In this document: positions 6,314 through 16,375 of the stretch, piece by piece
Position numbering within the stretch: position 1 is the first letter of the stretch
Layout: each line of letters begins with the position of its first letter
From: an uncultured Pseudomonadota bacterium
GTDB lineage: Bacteria; Pseudomonadota; Alphaproteobacteria; Rs-D84
DNA: 64,000 bases
Assembly: GCA_900320405.1 (NCBI GenBank)
Contig: OOHM01000002.1
Coordinates: 95,211 to 159,210 of the forward strand
Reading direction: 5' to 3'
The notes under the pieces: generated by a model
The model's input: only the letters and a program-made list of their open reading frames with translations
Databases searched by the model: none
What the model was told of the DNA's origin: nothing
Position numbers and translations under genes: made by a program

Positions 6314-8083
6314 ATGTTATCACTGAAATCAAAGTATAGAACACATACTTGTGGGGAACTTTCTGCAAAAAATGTTGGTGAAACTGTGACACTTTCGGGG
6401 TGGGTTCACCGGAAACGCGACCATGGGTCACTGCTTTTTATCGACTTGCGCGATAATTACGGTATTACACAGATTGTTATTGATGGTGGAAGTGCCGATT
6501 TGGAACGCGTGCGTCCGGAATCTGTGTTGCAAGTGACGGGCAAAGTTGTTGCGCGTGATGCGTCCCAGGTAAACGATAAAATTCCAACCGGTGAGATTGA
6601 AATTCAGGTCGAATCTTGGAATGTTTTAACATCGGCGGAGGTTTTGCCTTTCCAGGTTTTCGGTGATGAAGATACCAGTGAAGAATTGCGGTATAAATAT
6701 AGATTCTTGGATTTGCGGCGTGAAAAATTGCATCACAATATTTTGATGCGCAACAAAATGATAAAATGGTTGCGTGATAAAATGTGGGAACTTGGTTTTT
6801 CGGAATTTCAAACGCCGTTGCTTACCGCCGATTCACCCGAAGGTGCACGCAGTTTCTTGGTGCCATCGCGTTTGCATCATGGTAAATTCTATGCTTTGCC
6901 CCAGGCACCGCAAATGTTCAAACAGTTATTACAGGTTTCGGGATTTGATCGTTATTTTCAAATTGCACCGTGTTTCCGTGATGAAGATTTGCGCGCGGAT
7001 CGTTTGTTGGAATTTTATCAATTAGATTTGGAAATGTCTTTTGTTGATTTGCCGGATATTCAGGCCGTAGGCGAGGCGGTAATGCCGGAATTTGTACGGA
7101 CATTTTTACCATCGGCAAATGTATATCCGGAAATTCCACATATTTCTTTTGATGATGCAATGTTGAAATATGGGTCTGATAAACCGGATTTACGCAACCC
7201 GATTTTGATTTCTGATGTGACGGAAATTTTCCGCGGGTCCGATTTTGGAATTTTTGCAAATGCGATTGAAAACGGTAGTGTTGTGCGTGCAATTCCGGCA
7301 CCAAACAGTGCGGATAAACCGCGTTCGTGGTTTGATAAATTGGGTGAATATGCCGTCAAAGAGTTAGGTTTGGGTGGATTAGGCTATATCGTGTTTGCCG
7401 ATGAAGCCAAAGGCCCGGTTGCCAAGAAATTGGATGCCGAACGCATTGCCAAACTGCGTGAAATTGCCGGTGATAATTCTTCTTTGTTCTTTATTTGTGA
7501 TGCAGAAGAATCGGCGGCCAAGGCGGCCGGAAAACTGCGTAATAAATTGGGCGCAGATTTGGGATTGGTCAATGAAAATGATTTTGCATTTTGTTGGGTT
7601 GATAATTTCCCGTTCTTTGAACCCGATGAAGAACGCGGTGGTGCACCGGCATTTACGCATAATCCGTTTTCGTATCCAATGGCAACACTGGAAGAATTGT
7701 CTACGCGCGACCCGTTTACGATCAAGGCGGCACAATTTGATATGGTGTTGAATGGTATGGAAATTTGCAGTGGGGGACTGCGCAACTATAACCCAGATGT
7801 TATGAAAAAGTGCTTTGAAATTGCCGGGTATCCAATCGAGGCGGTTGAAAAGAACTTTTCAGGGTTATATACATCGTTCCAATATGGTGCGCCACCACAC
7901 GGTGGATGCGCGTTTGGTATCGAAAGACTTATTTCAGAAATTTTGGGTAATGGTGACAGTCTGCGTGAAATTGTCGCGTTCCCGGCGAACCAACGCGGTC
8001 AAGATTTGTTGATGGGTTCACCAAACGAAGTGACCGAACAACAACTGCGTGATGTTCATATCCAGGTTCGTAAAAAGAATTGA
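6314..8083 (+). CDS. aspS: Aspartyl-tRNA synthetase, probably non-discriminating
   Basis: A class IIb synthetase of 589 residues with the normal bacterial layout: N-terminal OB-fold anticodon domain, catalytic core with motif 1 around EFQTPLL, motif 2 FRDEDLRADR, the bacterial GAD insertion in the middle, and motif 3 near the C-terminus (GCAFGIERL). Residue 31-type position reads RKRDHGSL, with His where discriminating E. coli-type enzymes have Leu. His there is associated with non-discriminating AspRS that also charges tRNA-Asn for GatCAB. The RBS is AAAGGGT (6301-6307). It is transcribed alone from the T-box-like leader and closed by a terminator. Confidence 0.96.
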   Translation: MLSLKSKYRTHTCGELSAKNVGETVTLSGWVHRKRDHGSLLFIDLRDNYGITQIVIDGGSADLERVRPESVLQVTGKVVARDASQVNDKIPTGEIEIQVESWNVLTSAEVLPFQVFGDEDTSEELRYKYRFLDLRREKLHHNILMRNKMIKWLRDKMWELGFSEFQTPLLTADSPEGARSFLVPSRLHHGKFYALPQAPQMFKQLLQVSGFDRYFQIAPCFRDEDLRADRLLEFYQLDLEMSFVDLPDIQAVGEAVMPEFVRTFLPSANVYPEIPHISFDDAMLKYGSDKPDLRNPILISDVTEIFRGSDFGIFANAIENGSVVRAIPAPNSADKPRSWFDKLGEYAVKELGLGGLGYIVFADEAKGPVAKKLDAERIAKLREIAGDNSSLFFICDAEESAAKAAGKLRNKLGADLGLVNENDFAFCWVDNFPFFEPDEERGGAPAFTHNPFSYPMATLEELSTRDPFTIKAAQFDMVLNGMEICSGGLRNYNPDVMKKCFEIAGYPIEAVEKNFSGLYTSFQYGAPPHGGCAFGIERLISEILGNGDSLREIVAFPANQRGQDLLMGSPNEVTEQQLRDVHIQVRKKN

Positions 8084-8103
8084 TGAAATCTTTATCAAAA
8101 ATT

Positions 8104-8130
8104 AACCGCCCATTTGGGCGGTTGTTTTTT
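8104..8130. terminator. Terminator after aspS
   Basis: Stem AACCGCCC (8104-8111) with GGGCGGTT (8116-8123), loop ATTT, then G and six T. It lies between aspS and the convergent AsmA-like gene. Confidence 0.88.
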
Positions 8131-10606
8131 AGAATTTATCGTGGGTTTTTATGAAACTGCGCATAAAGGCCGGGTCAAAATATCGCATCAATTCAGATAT
8201 TGAATATTTGCGACGGCCGTTTGGCGCAACCGTTAGCGATACCATAACGGCATCCGGTGCGACCGCGCGCATTGTTATATCAAATTTTGCATTCATCGCG
8301 CCATCGGTGATATCCAATGTTCCAACACCATCGGCGTGGCGAACGGAAAATTCAATTGGGCGCGTCGCGGTAAAATTACCATTTTGATATTCACCGATAA
8401 CACGCATAGTTTTTAACATTGTTGCGCCAGATTCCAATGCCGTCATAACACGATCTTCAACATTTAATCGCGTCAGATTATCGGCATCCATATAAAACCT
8501 GTCGAGACCGATTCCGTTAATGTATCCGCCATCAAATGTTAAATCTAAATTGCCAACCATATTATATTTTATATCGTGTGCAATATGGCCGTGGGTTTTA
8601 AGCTTTATTTCAGAGGTTATTGATGTATCCATTATGTTCAGTGGGTATTCGTTGGATAACAATTTTCCGTTTATTACAAATTTGTTCAATTGTATAAATA
8701 TGTCGTATGTGGAACGTTCTTTGACAATTGTCGCCAATAAATTTCCGCGCGCATTGTCGGTGATTGAAAATGTTTGTGTCCCAGATTTTAACGAATATAC
8801 AAAATTATTGTATGAATTTTCGCCATATACCAACCTGTCGGCCGTTAAATATATATTTTTGGAAAATTCAAATGGCAACAATAAAGGCGTGTTGGTTAAA
8901 AATTCCAATTCTTCATATCGTTCAAAAAATTCCGGTGTCAAAAACACATCTATATAAAATGTATCCGTATGCAGGGTTAACGACCGTTTGTCCGCAGTGC
9001 CGGTAAATGTATGTCCGGCAATTTTGATTGTTAAATCAGAAACATCGCCTTTATCATTGTAAAATCCTGTCATTATGTATTCGTGACCGTTTATTGTTTG
9101 CAGGTCTAAATCAGGAAACCACTTTTTAATATCTTGTCCGGTTATATAAAAGAAATTGTCACGCAATGTTAAAGACCAATCATTCGTATTCGGTGTGAAA
9201 GAAAATGTTTCGCCCGACCATACCATATTTCCCGGTGCGTTAAACATAAATTCTGGTAATGATTTCATATGCGGATTTAACCACGAAAGGGTTTTTCCAT
9301 AAATATAATCATATTTTATGGTCGAATCTTTTGTGGTTTTGGTGAATACACCACCCATATTTGCGAATTTGAAATGTATGTTTGCGCGATGTGCACCGAT
9401 TCGTTTGATGTATGATTCTAATTCTTTCAAATCCAGTTTTCTGTTTGACGATATGTCCGCATCTAGTGTTTTATTTTTGTATTTCAAACTGCCTGATATG
9501 TCGCCATAGACAAATTTTTGACATTCAAAATCGTCATCGGTTCCGGAAAACAAACATTCTGTTTTTTTATTGTCTATGAATGTTTGAATCATTATTTCAT
9601 GGGCGCCTTTTTTATCAATTGTGCCACCGATAAAAGATGTAGAATCTGCGATAATTTTGTTTATCTGGATATATTCTTCGGTGCCCAACGCATCGATTTT
9701 GACGTGTTCAAATCTGCGGTTGTTGAAAACCAGGTCCCCATAAAAATCTATTTTCAATGTCGTATCATTTATAAAAGCCTGGGGGTGCGATAAAAACGAA
9801 AAATCAAAAGATATATTATCAGATCTAAAATCAATTGTACGCCAACCATTTGGTTCTAATGTGACTTCGCCACGTGCATTGTTTGCAACAATGTCCGTGA
9901 ATTTGAATCCGTACCCACCGTCCCAATAGAAGTTTGTTGTTAAATTAATATTATGTGTTATTTTTGGTTCGTCAAAACCAAACCATGAATTTATCTTGTT
10001 TGTGTTTATTTCCAATACGCCCGCTGCACCGCCAGACGGAAAGTATTCACCGGTAATTTTTAATTTCAGGTTTTTATTTGTGACCGTAAAATCGTTGCCT
10101 TTGAAAGATATGTCGTATTTGTGTTCACTGGTACGAACCTGGCCGTTAAATGTGCCGTGACTGAATAGACCACGAATTATTTTGTAATCTTTACCCATAA
10201 AGGTCATGATTGCATTTTTTACATACAATTGATAATTAACATGCAACAAGGATAGAGAATTCACATATATGTGTGGCTCATAGGCGGTTATAACACCATT
10301 TATTTCTGTATTTGACAAATCAAACAGCCCCGAAAAAGGTATATCTATTGCCAACATTTGGGTAAATCCGTGTTCGGTTTCTACACCATGCGCCATCAAA
10401 TGGGTTGAACCCAAAATACCAAAATTTATATCTCCATGAATCTTTGTGACAACCCCAGTTTGTGCAAAAATTGCGGATTCAAAATTGGAACGCAATTTAT
10501 TCAGGGTTATAAAATTAGGCGCAACCAACAGAGCAACGGCAATTATACCAATCGTGACGATTAAAGTCCAAAACGCCCGGCGTCTGTGATGTGGTTTGAT
10601 AATCAT
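8129..10606 (-). CDS. AsmA-family inner-membrane/periplasmic protein
   Basis: An 825-residue protein with one N-terminal transmembrane helix (about residues 13-32) and a long beta-rich periplasmic body. The N-terminal about 110 residues (TGVVTKIHGDINFGILGSTH) match the AsmA N-domain, and the C-terminal part (ESGATMLKTMRVIGEYQNGN, followed by a GVGTLDITDGAMNAKFDITM-like segment) matches the AsmA-like C-domain. AsmA/TamB-type proteins are thought to bridge the periplasm and move phospholipid to the outer membrane. It is divergent from uvrB and convergent with aspS, and apparently has its own transcript. The family call is good; the exact member is uncertain. Confidence 0.82.
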   Translation of the reverse strand: MIIKPHHRRRAFWTLIVTIGIIAVALLVAPNFITLNKLRSNFESAIFAQTGVVTKIHGDINFGILGSTHLMAHGVETEHGFTQMLAIDIPFSGLFDLSNTEINGVITAYEPHIYVNSLSLLHVNYQLYVKNAIMTFMGKDYKIIRGLFSHGTFNGQVRTSEHKYDISFKGNDFTVTNKNLKLKITGEYFPSGGAAGVLEINTNKINSWFGFDEPKITHNINLTTNFYWDGGYGFKFTDIVANNARGEVTLEPNGWRTIDFRSDNISFDFSFLSHPQAFINDTTLKIDFYGDLVFNNRRFEHVKIDALGTEEYIQINKIIADSTSFIGGTIDKKGAHEIMIQTFIDNKKTECLFSGTDDDFECQKFVYGDISGSLKYKNKTLDADISSNRKLDLKELESYIKRIGAHRANIHFKFANMGGVFTKTTKDSTIKYDYIYGKTLSWLNPHMKSLPEFMFNAPGNMVWSGETFSFTPNTNDWSLTLRDNFFYITGQDIKKWFPDLDLQTINGHEYIMTGFYNDKGDVSDLTIKIAGHTFTGTADKRSLTLHTDTFYIDVFLTPEFFERYEELEFLTNTPLLLPFEFSKNIYLTADRLVYGENSYNNFVYSLKSGTQTFSITDNARGNLLATIVKERSTYDIFIQLNKFVINGKLLSNEYPLNIMDTSITSEIKLKTHGHIAHDIKYNMVGNLDLTFDGGYINGIGLDRFYMDADNLTRLNVEDRVMTALESGATMLKTMRVIGEYQNGNFTATRPIEFSVRHADGVGTLDITDGAMNAKFDITMRAVAPDAVMVSLTVAPNGRRKYSISELMRYFDPAFMRSFIKTHDKF

Positions 10607-10611
10607 ATTAT

Positions 10612-10640
10612 TTGTCCCCCCCTTGTTTTTCCATTATAAT
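10612..10640 (+). promoter_or_regulatory. Promoter of uvrB
   Basis: TTGTCC (10612-10617) and TATAAT (10635-10640), 17-bp spacer. The 5' leader would be only about 10 nt. No alphaproteobacterial LexA box (GTTC-N7-GTTC) is seen here. Confidence 0.6.
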
Positions 10641-10657
10641 GAATTATACTGGTAAAT

Positions 10658-12649
10658 GTGAATAAAAAAATTTTTAATCTTGAAAGTAATTACAAACCAA
10701 TGGGCGACCAACCGGCCGCCATTAATGATTTGGTGGCTGGAATTCGTGATGGTCGCAAATCCCAGGTTTTATTGGGGGTGACGGGTTCCGGAAAAACCTT
10801 TACAATGGCAAATGTTATTGCGGAACTTGGGCGACCGGCGTTGATTATGGCCCCAAACAAGATTTTGGCGGCGCAATTGTATACAGAAATGAAATCTTTT
10901 TTTCCGCATAATCATGTGGAATATTTTGTGTCGTACTATGATTATTACCAACCAGAGGCATATGTTCCAACCACCGATACATACATTGATAAAGATGCGT
11001 CTATAAACGAACAATTGGACCGTATGCGGCACAGTGCGACGCGCGCAATGTTGGAAGAACGTGATGTTGTTGTTGTATCGTCTGTGTCGTCTATATATGG
11101 ATTGGGCACCCCAGAACAATATTCAGAAATGAAATTGGTTTTGCGTGTGGGCGATATGATGGGAATTGCCGATATTGTTCGTGAATTGGTGAATATTCAA
11201 TATAAAAGAAATGATGTTGCGCCGGCGCGCGGCGATTTTCGTGTTCGTGGGGACACATTGGATATTTTCCCTTCGCACAGCCAGGACAGGGCGTGGAAGA
11301 TTTCTTTTTGGGGGGATGAAATAGAAGAAATTTGGGAATTTGATACACTTACCGGGGCAAAACTGTTCAAATTGGATCGTGTCGCGGTTTATCCAAACAC
11401 ACACTATGCGACACCTATGCCTTCGATTGTCCAGGCAATTGGTCAGATACGCAATGATTTGAATGAGAGGTTGGCGTATTTTCATGAAAATATGAAATAT
11501 GTCGAAGAGCAGCGTTTGCGTGAACGCGTGAATATGGATATCGAAATGATGGAATCCACCGGCACATGTCGCGGAATTGAAAATTATTCACGGTATTTAT
11601 CTGGTCGTGCGCCGGGCGAGCCGCCCCCAACATTGTTTGAATATTTACCCAAAGATGCGATTTTGTTTGTTGATGAAAGTCATGTGACGGTACCCCAGAT
11701 TGGTGCAATGTCACGTGGGGATAGGGCGCGCAAAGAAACATTGGCGCAATATGGTTTTCGGCTTCCTTCGTGTGTTGATAATCGGCCATTGACATTTGAT
11801 GAATGGGATGCGATGCGTCCCCAGACGGTTTTTGTGTCTGCAACACCTGCGGAATGGGAATTAACACAATCGGGCGGAATTGTGGCCGAGCAGGTTATTC
11901 GCCCAACCGGATTATTGGACCCCGAATGTTTCGTTCGCCCAATTAAAAATCAGGTTGATGATTTGTTGTCCGAAATAAAATCAATAAAAGATGGACGCGC
12001 GTTGGTGACAACACTTACAAAAAAAATGGCGGAACAACTGACGGATTATTTGGTTGAAAATGGGGTGCGCGCGCGTTATCTACACAGTGATATTGAAACA
12101 CTGGAACGCATTGAATTGTTGCGTGATTTGCGGATGGGAAAATTTGATGTGTTGGTTGGAATAAATTTATTGCGCGAAGGTTTGGATGTTCCAGAATGTG
12201 AATTGGTTGCGATTATGGATGCCGATAAAGAAGGTTTTTTGCGTTCAACGCGTTCACTTATTCAAACAATCGGGCGCGCGGCGCGTAATGCAAACGGTCG
12301 CGTGATATTGTATGCAGATGTGATAACAGATTCTATGAATGCGGCATTGGGCGAGACCGCGCGTCGTCGTGAAAAACAGATGGCATATAATGCCGCGCAC
12401 GGCATCACACCAAAAACTGTATCCAAGGCGGTGTTTGGTGAAGTGACCGATAAACAAGAAAAGGTTGATAAAAAACGCAGATTCTTGTACACCAAAGACG
12501 GATTAACAGATGCGGATACATTGCGGCGCGAAATAAAAGAATTAAACAAGAAAATGCGGCGTGCGGCGGAAAACCTGGATTTCGAGGTTGCAGCAGAAAT
12601 TCGTGATACGATTCGCAAAATGGAAGATGACTTGTTGGTGTTGGAGTAA
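10658..12649 (+). CDS. uvrB: Excinuclease ABC subunit B
   Basis: A 663-residue helicase-like damage-verification subunit of nucleotide excision repair that partners UvrA and UvrC. It shows Walker [14 protein letters not shown] near residue 40, the beta-hairpin region [12 protein letters not shown], the DEAD-like motif LFVDESHVT, motif [11 protein letters not shown], and a C-terminal UVR domain ([20 protein letters not shown]) for UvrC contact. It starts with GTG at 10658; the frame aligns with the family from [19 protein letters not shown]. tsaE follows after three bases, so they are probably co-transcribed. Confidence 0.97.
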   Translation: MNKKIFNLESNYKPMGDQPAAINDLVAGIRDGRKSQVLLGVTGSGKTFTMANVIAELGRPALIMAPNKILAAQLYTEMKSFFPHNHVEYFVSYYDYYQPEAYVPTTDTYIDKDASINEQLDRMRHSATRAMLEERDVVVVSSVSSIYGLGTPEQYSEMKLVLRVGDMMGIADIVRELVNIQYKRNDVAPARGDFRVRGDTLDIFPSHSQDRAWKISFWGDEIEEIWEFDTLTGAKLFKLDRVAVYPNTHYATPMPSIVQAIGQIRNDLNERLAYFHENMKYVEEQRLRERVNMDIEMMESTGTCRGIENYSRYLSGRAPGEPPPTLFEYLPKDAILFVDESHVTVPQIGAMSRGDRARKETLAQYGFRLPSCVDNRPLTFDEWDAMRPQTVFVSATPAEWELTQSGGIVAEQVIRPTGLLDPECFVRPIKNQVDDLLSEIKSIKDGRALVTTLTKKMAEQLTDYLVENGVRARYLHSDIETLERIELLRDLRMGKFDVLVGINLLREGLDVPECELVAIMDADKEGFLRSTRSLIQTIGRAARNANGRVILYADVITDSMNAALGETARRREKQMAYNAAHGITPKTVSKAVFGEVTDKQEKVDKKRRFLYTKDGLTDADTLRREIKELNKKMRRAAENLDFEVAAEIRDTIRKMEDDLLVLE

Positions 12650-12652
12650 GAT

Positions 12653-13063
12653 ATGAAAACGATTATAACAAAAGATATAGCCGAGACACGCGCATTCGCA
12701 CGCGAATTTGCACGCAATCTGCGTGCGCCTGTGACCGTTGCATTGCACGGTGATTTAGGTGTTGGAAAATCAGAGATTGCACGGACCGTAATTCAAACAC
12801 TGTGTGGGGAAAACACCGTGGTGCCAAGTCCAACATTTACACTGGTTCAGACATACGCCGCGGCAGATAAAAAAATTTCACACTTTGATTTATACAGGAT
12901 AGTTGATGCGGCGGAATTGGTTGAAATCGGTTTAGATTACGCAATTCAAAACGATATTACATTGATAGAATGGCCGGATATCGCGGCGCATATGTTGCCG
13001 ACAAACACAATTCATATTGATATTTCTGAATACGGGGCGGGGCGCAAAATTATTGTGCGCTAG
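12653..13063 (+). CDS. tsaE: tRNA threonylcarbamoyladenosine biosynthesis ATPase TsaE
   Basis: A 136-residue P-loop protein needed, with TsaB, TsaC and TsaD, to make t6A37 in ANN-decoding tRNAs. Walker A HGDLGVGKSEIART is near residue 33, the switch segment SPTFTLVQTY follows, then HFDLYRI and the Walker B-like ITLIEWPD. Size and motif order are normal. It sits three bases behind uvrB and its 3' end overlaps the 3' end of the convergent ftsA-rpe gene by 14 bases. Confidence 0.93.
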   Translation: MKTIITKDIAETRAFAREFARNLRAPVTVALHGDLGVGKSEIARTVIQTLCGENTVVPSPTFTLVQTYAAADKKISHFDLYRIVDAAELVEIGLDYAIQNDITLIEWPDIAAHMLPTNTIHIDISEYGAGRKIIVR

Positions 13064-14837
13064 GTTTTTCTGGGGGTAAAAGGGATAATACCGCCAATGG
13101 AAAATCTGGAGCCGATGCCAGGTAAGAACCACTGACCAACGCATCGGCACCGGCGGCCCAGCATAAACGCGCGGTTTCTTGGTTTATTCCGCCATCCACA
13201 GATATTGTAAATTTCAAACCATATTTTTTACGGGTTGTATTAAGCACGGATATTTTGTGTAACACATCACGATTGAATTGTTGACCGGCGGCACCCGGTG
13301 TGACACCCATAATCATAACTTCGTCCAATTCGCGTAAAATTGTTTTTAACAATGACACCGGTGATTCCGGGTTTAATGCGACGCCTATACGGCGGTGTGC
13401 CGCGCGTACAATTTGGACCGCGGCGCGCAGACCGGCGGTATTTGTCGAAACAATAATTGTGTCTGCACCGGCATCAATCGCACTGCGCGCCCATTCTGCG
13501 GGCGCATCCGTCATAAGATGAACATGCAGGTGCCCGTCCCAAGATGCACGAATTTGACGCAAATCGTCAATTCCGCCTGCAATTTTATTTACATAAAGTC
13601 CATCCATAATGTCAACATGTATCGCCGAAATTCCACCGGTTTGAAACATTGTGTATGTTTCGGGACGCGTCATATCAAAACACAAAGTGCTTGGTAAAAT
13701 TGGTATTTGGCGTTTGTGTGTTTTTCGCTTTCGTTTGAATAATTTTAATATCTTGTCTACGCGATTTTGTATACGCCCCGCACGTGCAATGTATGCGCGC
13801 CGCCGCGGTAATTCGCTTTCCCATATATATTCTGCCAATGCGCGAACCGCCCAATCCGAATCTTTTTTTATAAAAGGTATATCAAAAGCAGATGTAATCA
13901 GTTCATCAATCCCATTTATTTGCGCGCCACCGCCACTGATAATAATTTGTGTTGGTGAATATTTTTCAATATATTCGGCGGTATCACTTTTTATGCCATT
14001 AATTAAATTGGTATAAAATGGAACAACAATTTCATTTACATCGGCACAAGAAAATGCATATGCAGAATCGGCCGGACTGAACCGTGCCATTTCATTTGAT
14101 TTAAGGTCCGCGACCGCGCGTTTAATGCGTTCCGCTTCGGTAAAAGGTATATCAAGGCGGGTTGATATTTCTGTGCTTAAATCGTTTCCGGCAATTGCGC
14201 GCCCATCATACCAAACGGGACCACGGTCGGTCCATATAGATATTGTGGTGTTTTCTGCACCAAAATCTATGAACATAACATTTTGTTTTTTTTCGCGATA
14301 CACGCCGTTGCCCAAGAAATGCGGCGTATAGAAAGCGGTCGGTTGAATATGCGCATGCCGTAAAAGTGACAGTATCTTTTGCATATATTCGTTGTCAAAA
14401 AACAATGCGGAAAATGCCGATACCAATTGACGGTCGCTGTGACCAATTGGCGACAGCATATTGCGAATTTTTGGTGTGTCATATCGCAATGGAATTATGT
14501 GCATTGGATAAAAACCGTCCGGTGCATCGATTTCAGAAATTTGCGATTTTATATCGGATGCAGTTATTTTGTGATCGCCGGGCCATTTTGTACTTTTGGC
14601 GGTCATTCGAAAATAAGATGGTCCAAAATTTCCGGTTATGTATGCCGAACCAAAGTGTGTGCCGATTTGACGTTCTAATTCGTCTATCACAGATTTTAGT
14701 GCGAACACTGTGTCGAAATCATCAACCGAGTAATATATACTTTTATCAATTTCTGCATTGCGGATACGGTATGCCATACCGCGGACACCGCATGACCCGA
14801 TATCCAAACACAGAAAAGATGAATCCAACATATTCAT
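13050..14837 (-). CDS. FtsA cell-division protein fused to ribulose-phosphate 3-epimerase
   Basis: One uninterrupted 595-residue frame. Residues 1 to about 350 are FtsA: phosphate-1 loop LDIGSCGVRG, the 1C subdomain (KITASDIKSQISEID, MHIIPLRYD), the second phosphate loop FIDFGAENTTISIWT, AIAGNDLSTEI, and the adenosine motif IIISGGGAQINGIDEL. A basic amphipathic stretch (VDKILKLFKRKRK) resembles the FtsA membrane-targeting helix. From about residue 372 a complete Rpe TIM barrel follows: ILPSTLCFD, HVDIMDG, VHLMTD, ALNPESP, MGVTPGAAGQQF and SVDGGINQE. The metal/catalytic His, Asp, His and Asp are kept, but the usual PGFGGQ loop reads PGAAGQ. ftsQ ends immediately upstream. FtsA anchors FtsZ at the septum; Rpe is a pentose-phosphate enzyme. 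Both domains look functional; why they are joined is unknown. Confidence 0.92.
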   Translation of the reverse strand: MNMLDSSFLCLDIGSCGVRGMAYRIRNAEIDKSIYYSVDDFDTVFALKSVIDELERQIGTHFGSAYITGNFGPSYFRMTAKSTKWPGDHKITASDIKSQISEIDAPDGFYPMHIIPLRYDTPKIRNMLSPIGHSDRQLVSAFSALFFDNEYMQKILSLLRHAHIQPTAFYTPHFLGNGVYREKKQNVMFIDFGAENTTISIWTDRGPVWYDGRAIAGNDLSTEISTRLDIPFTEAERIKRAVADLKSNEMARFSPADSAYAFSCADVNEIVVPFYTNLINGIKSDTAEYIEKYSPTQIIISGGGAQINGIDELITSAFDIPFIKKDSDWAVRALAEYIWESELPRRRAYIARAGRIQNRVDKILKLFKRKRKTHKRQIPILPSTLCFDMTRPETYTMFQTGGISAIHVDIMDGLYVNKIAGGIDDLRQIRASWDGHLHVHLMTDAPAEWARSAIDAGADTIIVSTNTAGLRAAVQIVRAAHRRIGVALNPESPVSLLKTILRELDEVMIMGVTPGAAGQQFNRDVLHKISVLNTTRKKYGLKFTISVDGGINQETARLCWAAGADALVSGSYLASAPDFPLAVLSLLPPEKPSAQ

Positions 14838-15518
14838 TTATTTTACCAAAATCCTTGCATTGTCGCGCATATCTATCGTTTTGATGTTTTTGGATAAAAT
14901 ACTGTGTTTGTCGTTTAATACAACCAATGATGCAATTGCCGCGGTTGGATTATCTTCGGGCAACATAACCGTGATACCGTCCACGGTCACCATATTCCAC
15001 CGACGATTATCAATCCATTCCATATAATCCAGTGTACCGATAAGGTTTGTTGCGGCCTTGGTTATATCAGATATATCGTTTGGAAGTGGACCACGGAACA
15101 TAACAACACCGGGTTTTTGTTCTTCGGATGGACTGTTGACAACGGTTCCGTCCGCAGACAGGGGGTAATAGTATGTACCGTCCGTCCAACCGGCAACCGC
15201 ACGATACAGGTGAACCCGAACCGATAAATTTCCGTTCGGCATACGACGCACCGCCGATTCGCGAACCCCCGGCGTGTTTAATAACCGTTCATTTATTAAT
15301 TCCAGATTCACAGAATATGCGTGTGTCCCGGGTGCGATACCGGTTGCGGCCACCATTGGTGTTAAATCTTTGTTATTTGTGTCCGCCGATATAGATATAT
15401 TACGAACCGTCGATATTGGGCTGTATCCCATAAATGTCATAATTATGCGCGTTGCAAAGTATATCGCCAATAAAATGGCGGCAATAAAATAAAGCCAAAA
15501 CCAGAGGTTACGTTTCAT
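14838..15518 (-). CDS. ftsQ: Cell-division protein FtsQ
   Basis: A 226-residue bitopic protein: short cytoplasmic tail, one transmembrane helix (about residues 5-27, LWFWLYFIAAILLAIYFATR), then a POTRA-like domain (ISTVRNISISA onward, with NERLLNTPGVRESAVRRMPN) and the FtsQ/DivIB beta domain. FtsQ links early and late divisome components in the periplasm. Its stop codon abuts the ATG of ftsA-rpe without a gap, so they are an operon. This neighbour supports the FtsA call. ftsZ does not follow. Confidence 0.85.
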   Translation of the reverse strand: MKRNLWFWLYFIAAILLAIYFATRIIMTFMGYSPISTVRNISISADTNNKDLTPMVAATGIAPGTHAYSVNLELINERLLNTPGVRESAVRRMPNGNLSVRVHLYRAVAGWTDGTYYYPLSADGTVVNSPSEEQKPGVVMFRGPLPNDISDITKAATNLIGTLDYMEWIDNRRWNMVTVDGITVMLPEDNPTAAIASLVVLNDKHSILSKNIKTIDMRDNARILVK

Positions 15519-15572
15519 ATGGCGTATTATAGCATACTTTATATTAAATGTAAAAGCACCGGCGCAAAAAAT

Positions 15573-15956
15573 TTACATTGCGCGCAGCAGATAACCACGA
15601 CGGAACATACATTTTCGGTATGAACCTACGGATTTTGATGTTGTGTTTCTTGGCACCGACAGCAATGCGCGTTGACCGACATCTTTGTATTCATTTGATT
15701 GAAATGTAACCCACAGACCATCCCAATCGGGCATACGAGTGCTCTGATTTGGTGAAAGTAATTTTGCAAGGCGCGAACGCGGCATATACGATGGTTGGGT
15801 TATACCCAGGCACGCCCGGTGGTCGCGAACAAATTGTTCGGTGGTCACAGATTCGTTTTCCCAATTCAAAATTGTGGCGTTATCAATACTGCCCCCGTTG
15901 GGGGATGTGCACGCGGTCAGGCCGAATAAACCGACAAATAAAAATATTTTTAACAT
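15573..15956 (-). CDS. Small predicted lipoprotein
   Basis: An about 127-residue protein with a lipoprotein signal (MLKIFLFVGLFGLTAC; lipobox LTAC). The mature part has two further Cys (RACLG and KCMFRRG) and no recognised domain. ATG 15956 is preferred because AGGA lies at a normal distance; ATG 15962 adds two residues. A minus-strand TATAAT lies just upstream, so it probably has its own promoter. Function unknown. Confidence 0.7.
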   Translation of the reverse strand: MLKIFLFVGLFGLTACTSPNGGSIDNATILNWENESVTTEQFVRDHRACLGITQPSYMPRSRLAKLLSPNQSTRMPDWDGLWVTFQSNEYKDVGQRALLSVPRNTTSKSVGSYRKCMFRRGYLLRAM

Positions 15957-15981
15957 TCTCATATTTCCTATTATAATTTAA

Positions 15982-16011
15982 TTGCGTTTTGGTGGCAATA
16001 GTTTTTATAAT
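15982..16011 (+). promoter_or_regulatory. Promoter of the 16038 gene cluster
   Basis: TTGCGT (15982-15987) and TATAAT (16006-16011), 18-bp spacer, about 27 bases before ATG 16038. Confidence 0.55.
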
Positions 16012-16037
16012 GTATAAAAATGTACCGGGGGAACAAG

Positions 16038-16361
16038 ATGGCGATAACAGTTCAAAACTTTATCAAGTTGGCAAATTATTATAACCAGACCGCAAAGACG
16101 ATGTCGGCGATATGCGTGAACAAAGGTGGAATTCCAATTGAAAACTATGTTGGTCGTTTTTTTGCGGCGGATGTATTGGAATTTGTTGTAGAATATGGTG
16201 AACGTTTGGTAAAATCAAACAAGAATGTATCGCCGGATGTTGTGGCGGTGTTGGAACGATTTCGTGCCCAGTTTGAACAGGTGCGCGATTTGACAACGCC
16301 TTCGGAAAAGCCGATATATGAAATGACACTAGAAGAATTCGAAAAGGTAATGAATATTTAA
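16038..16361 (+). CDS. Conserved-looking small cytoplasmic protein, function unknown
   Basis: A 107-residue protein without signal peptide or membrane segment, predicted mostly helical. GGGGGAACAAG precedes ATG 16038, which I prefer to an in-frame ATG at 16020. It sits 14 bases upstream of the secretin-like lipoprotein gene and may be translated from the same message. I do not recognise the family. Confidence 0.65.
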   Translation: MAITVQNFIKLANYYNQTAKTMSAICVNKGGIPIENYVGRFFAADVLEFVVEYGERLVKSNKNVSPDVVAVLERFRAQFEQVRDLTTPSEKPIYEMTLEEFEKVMNI

Positions 16362-16375
16362 CCCAGGGAAAACAA

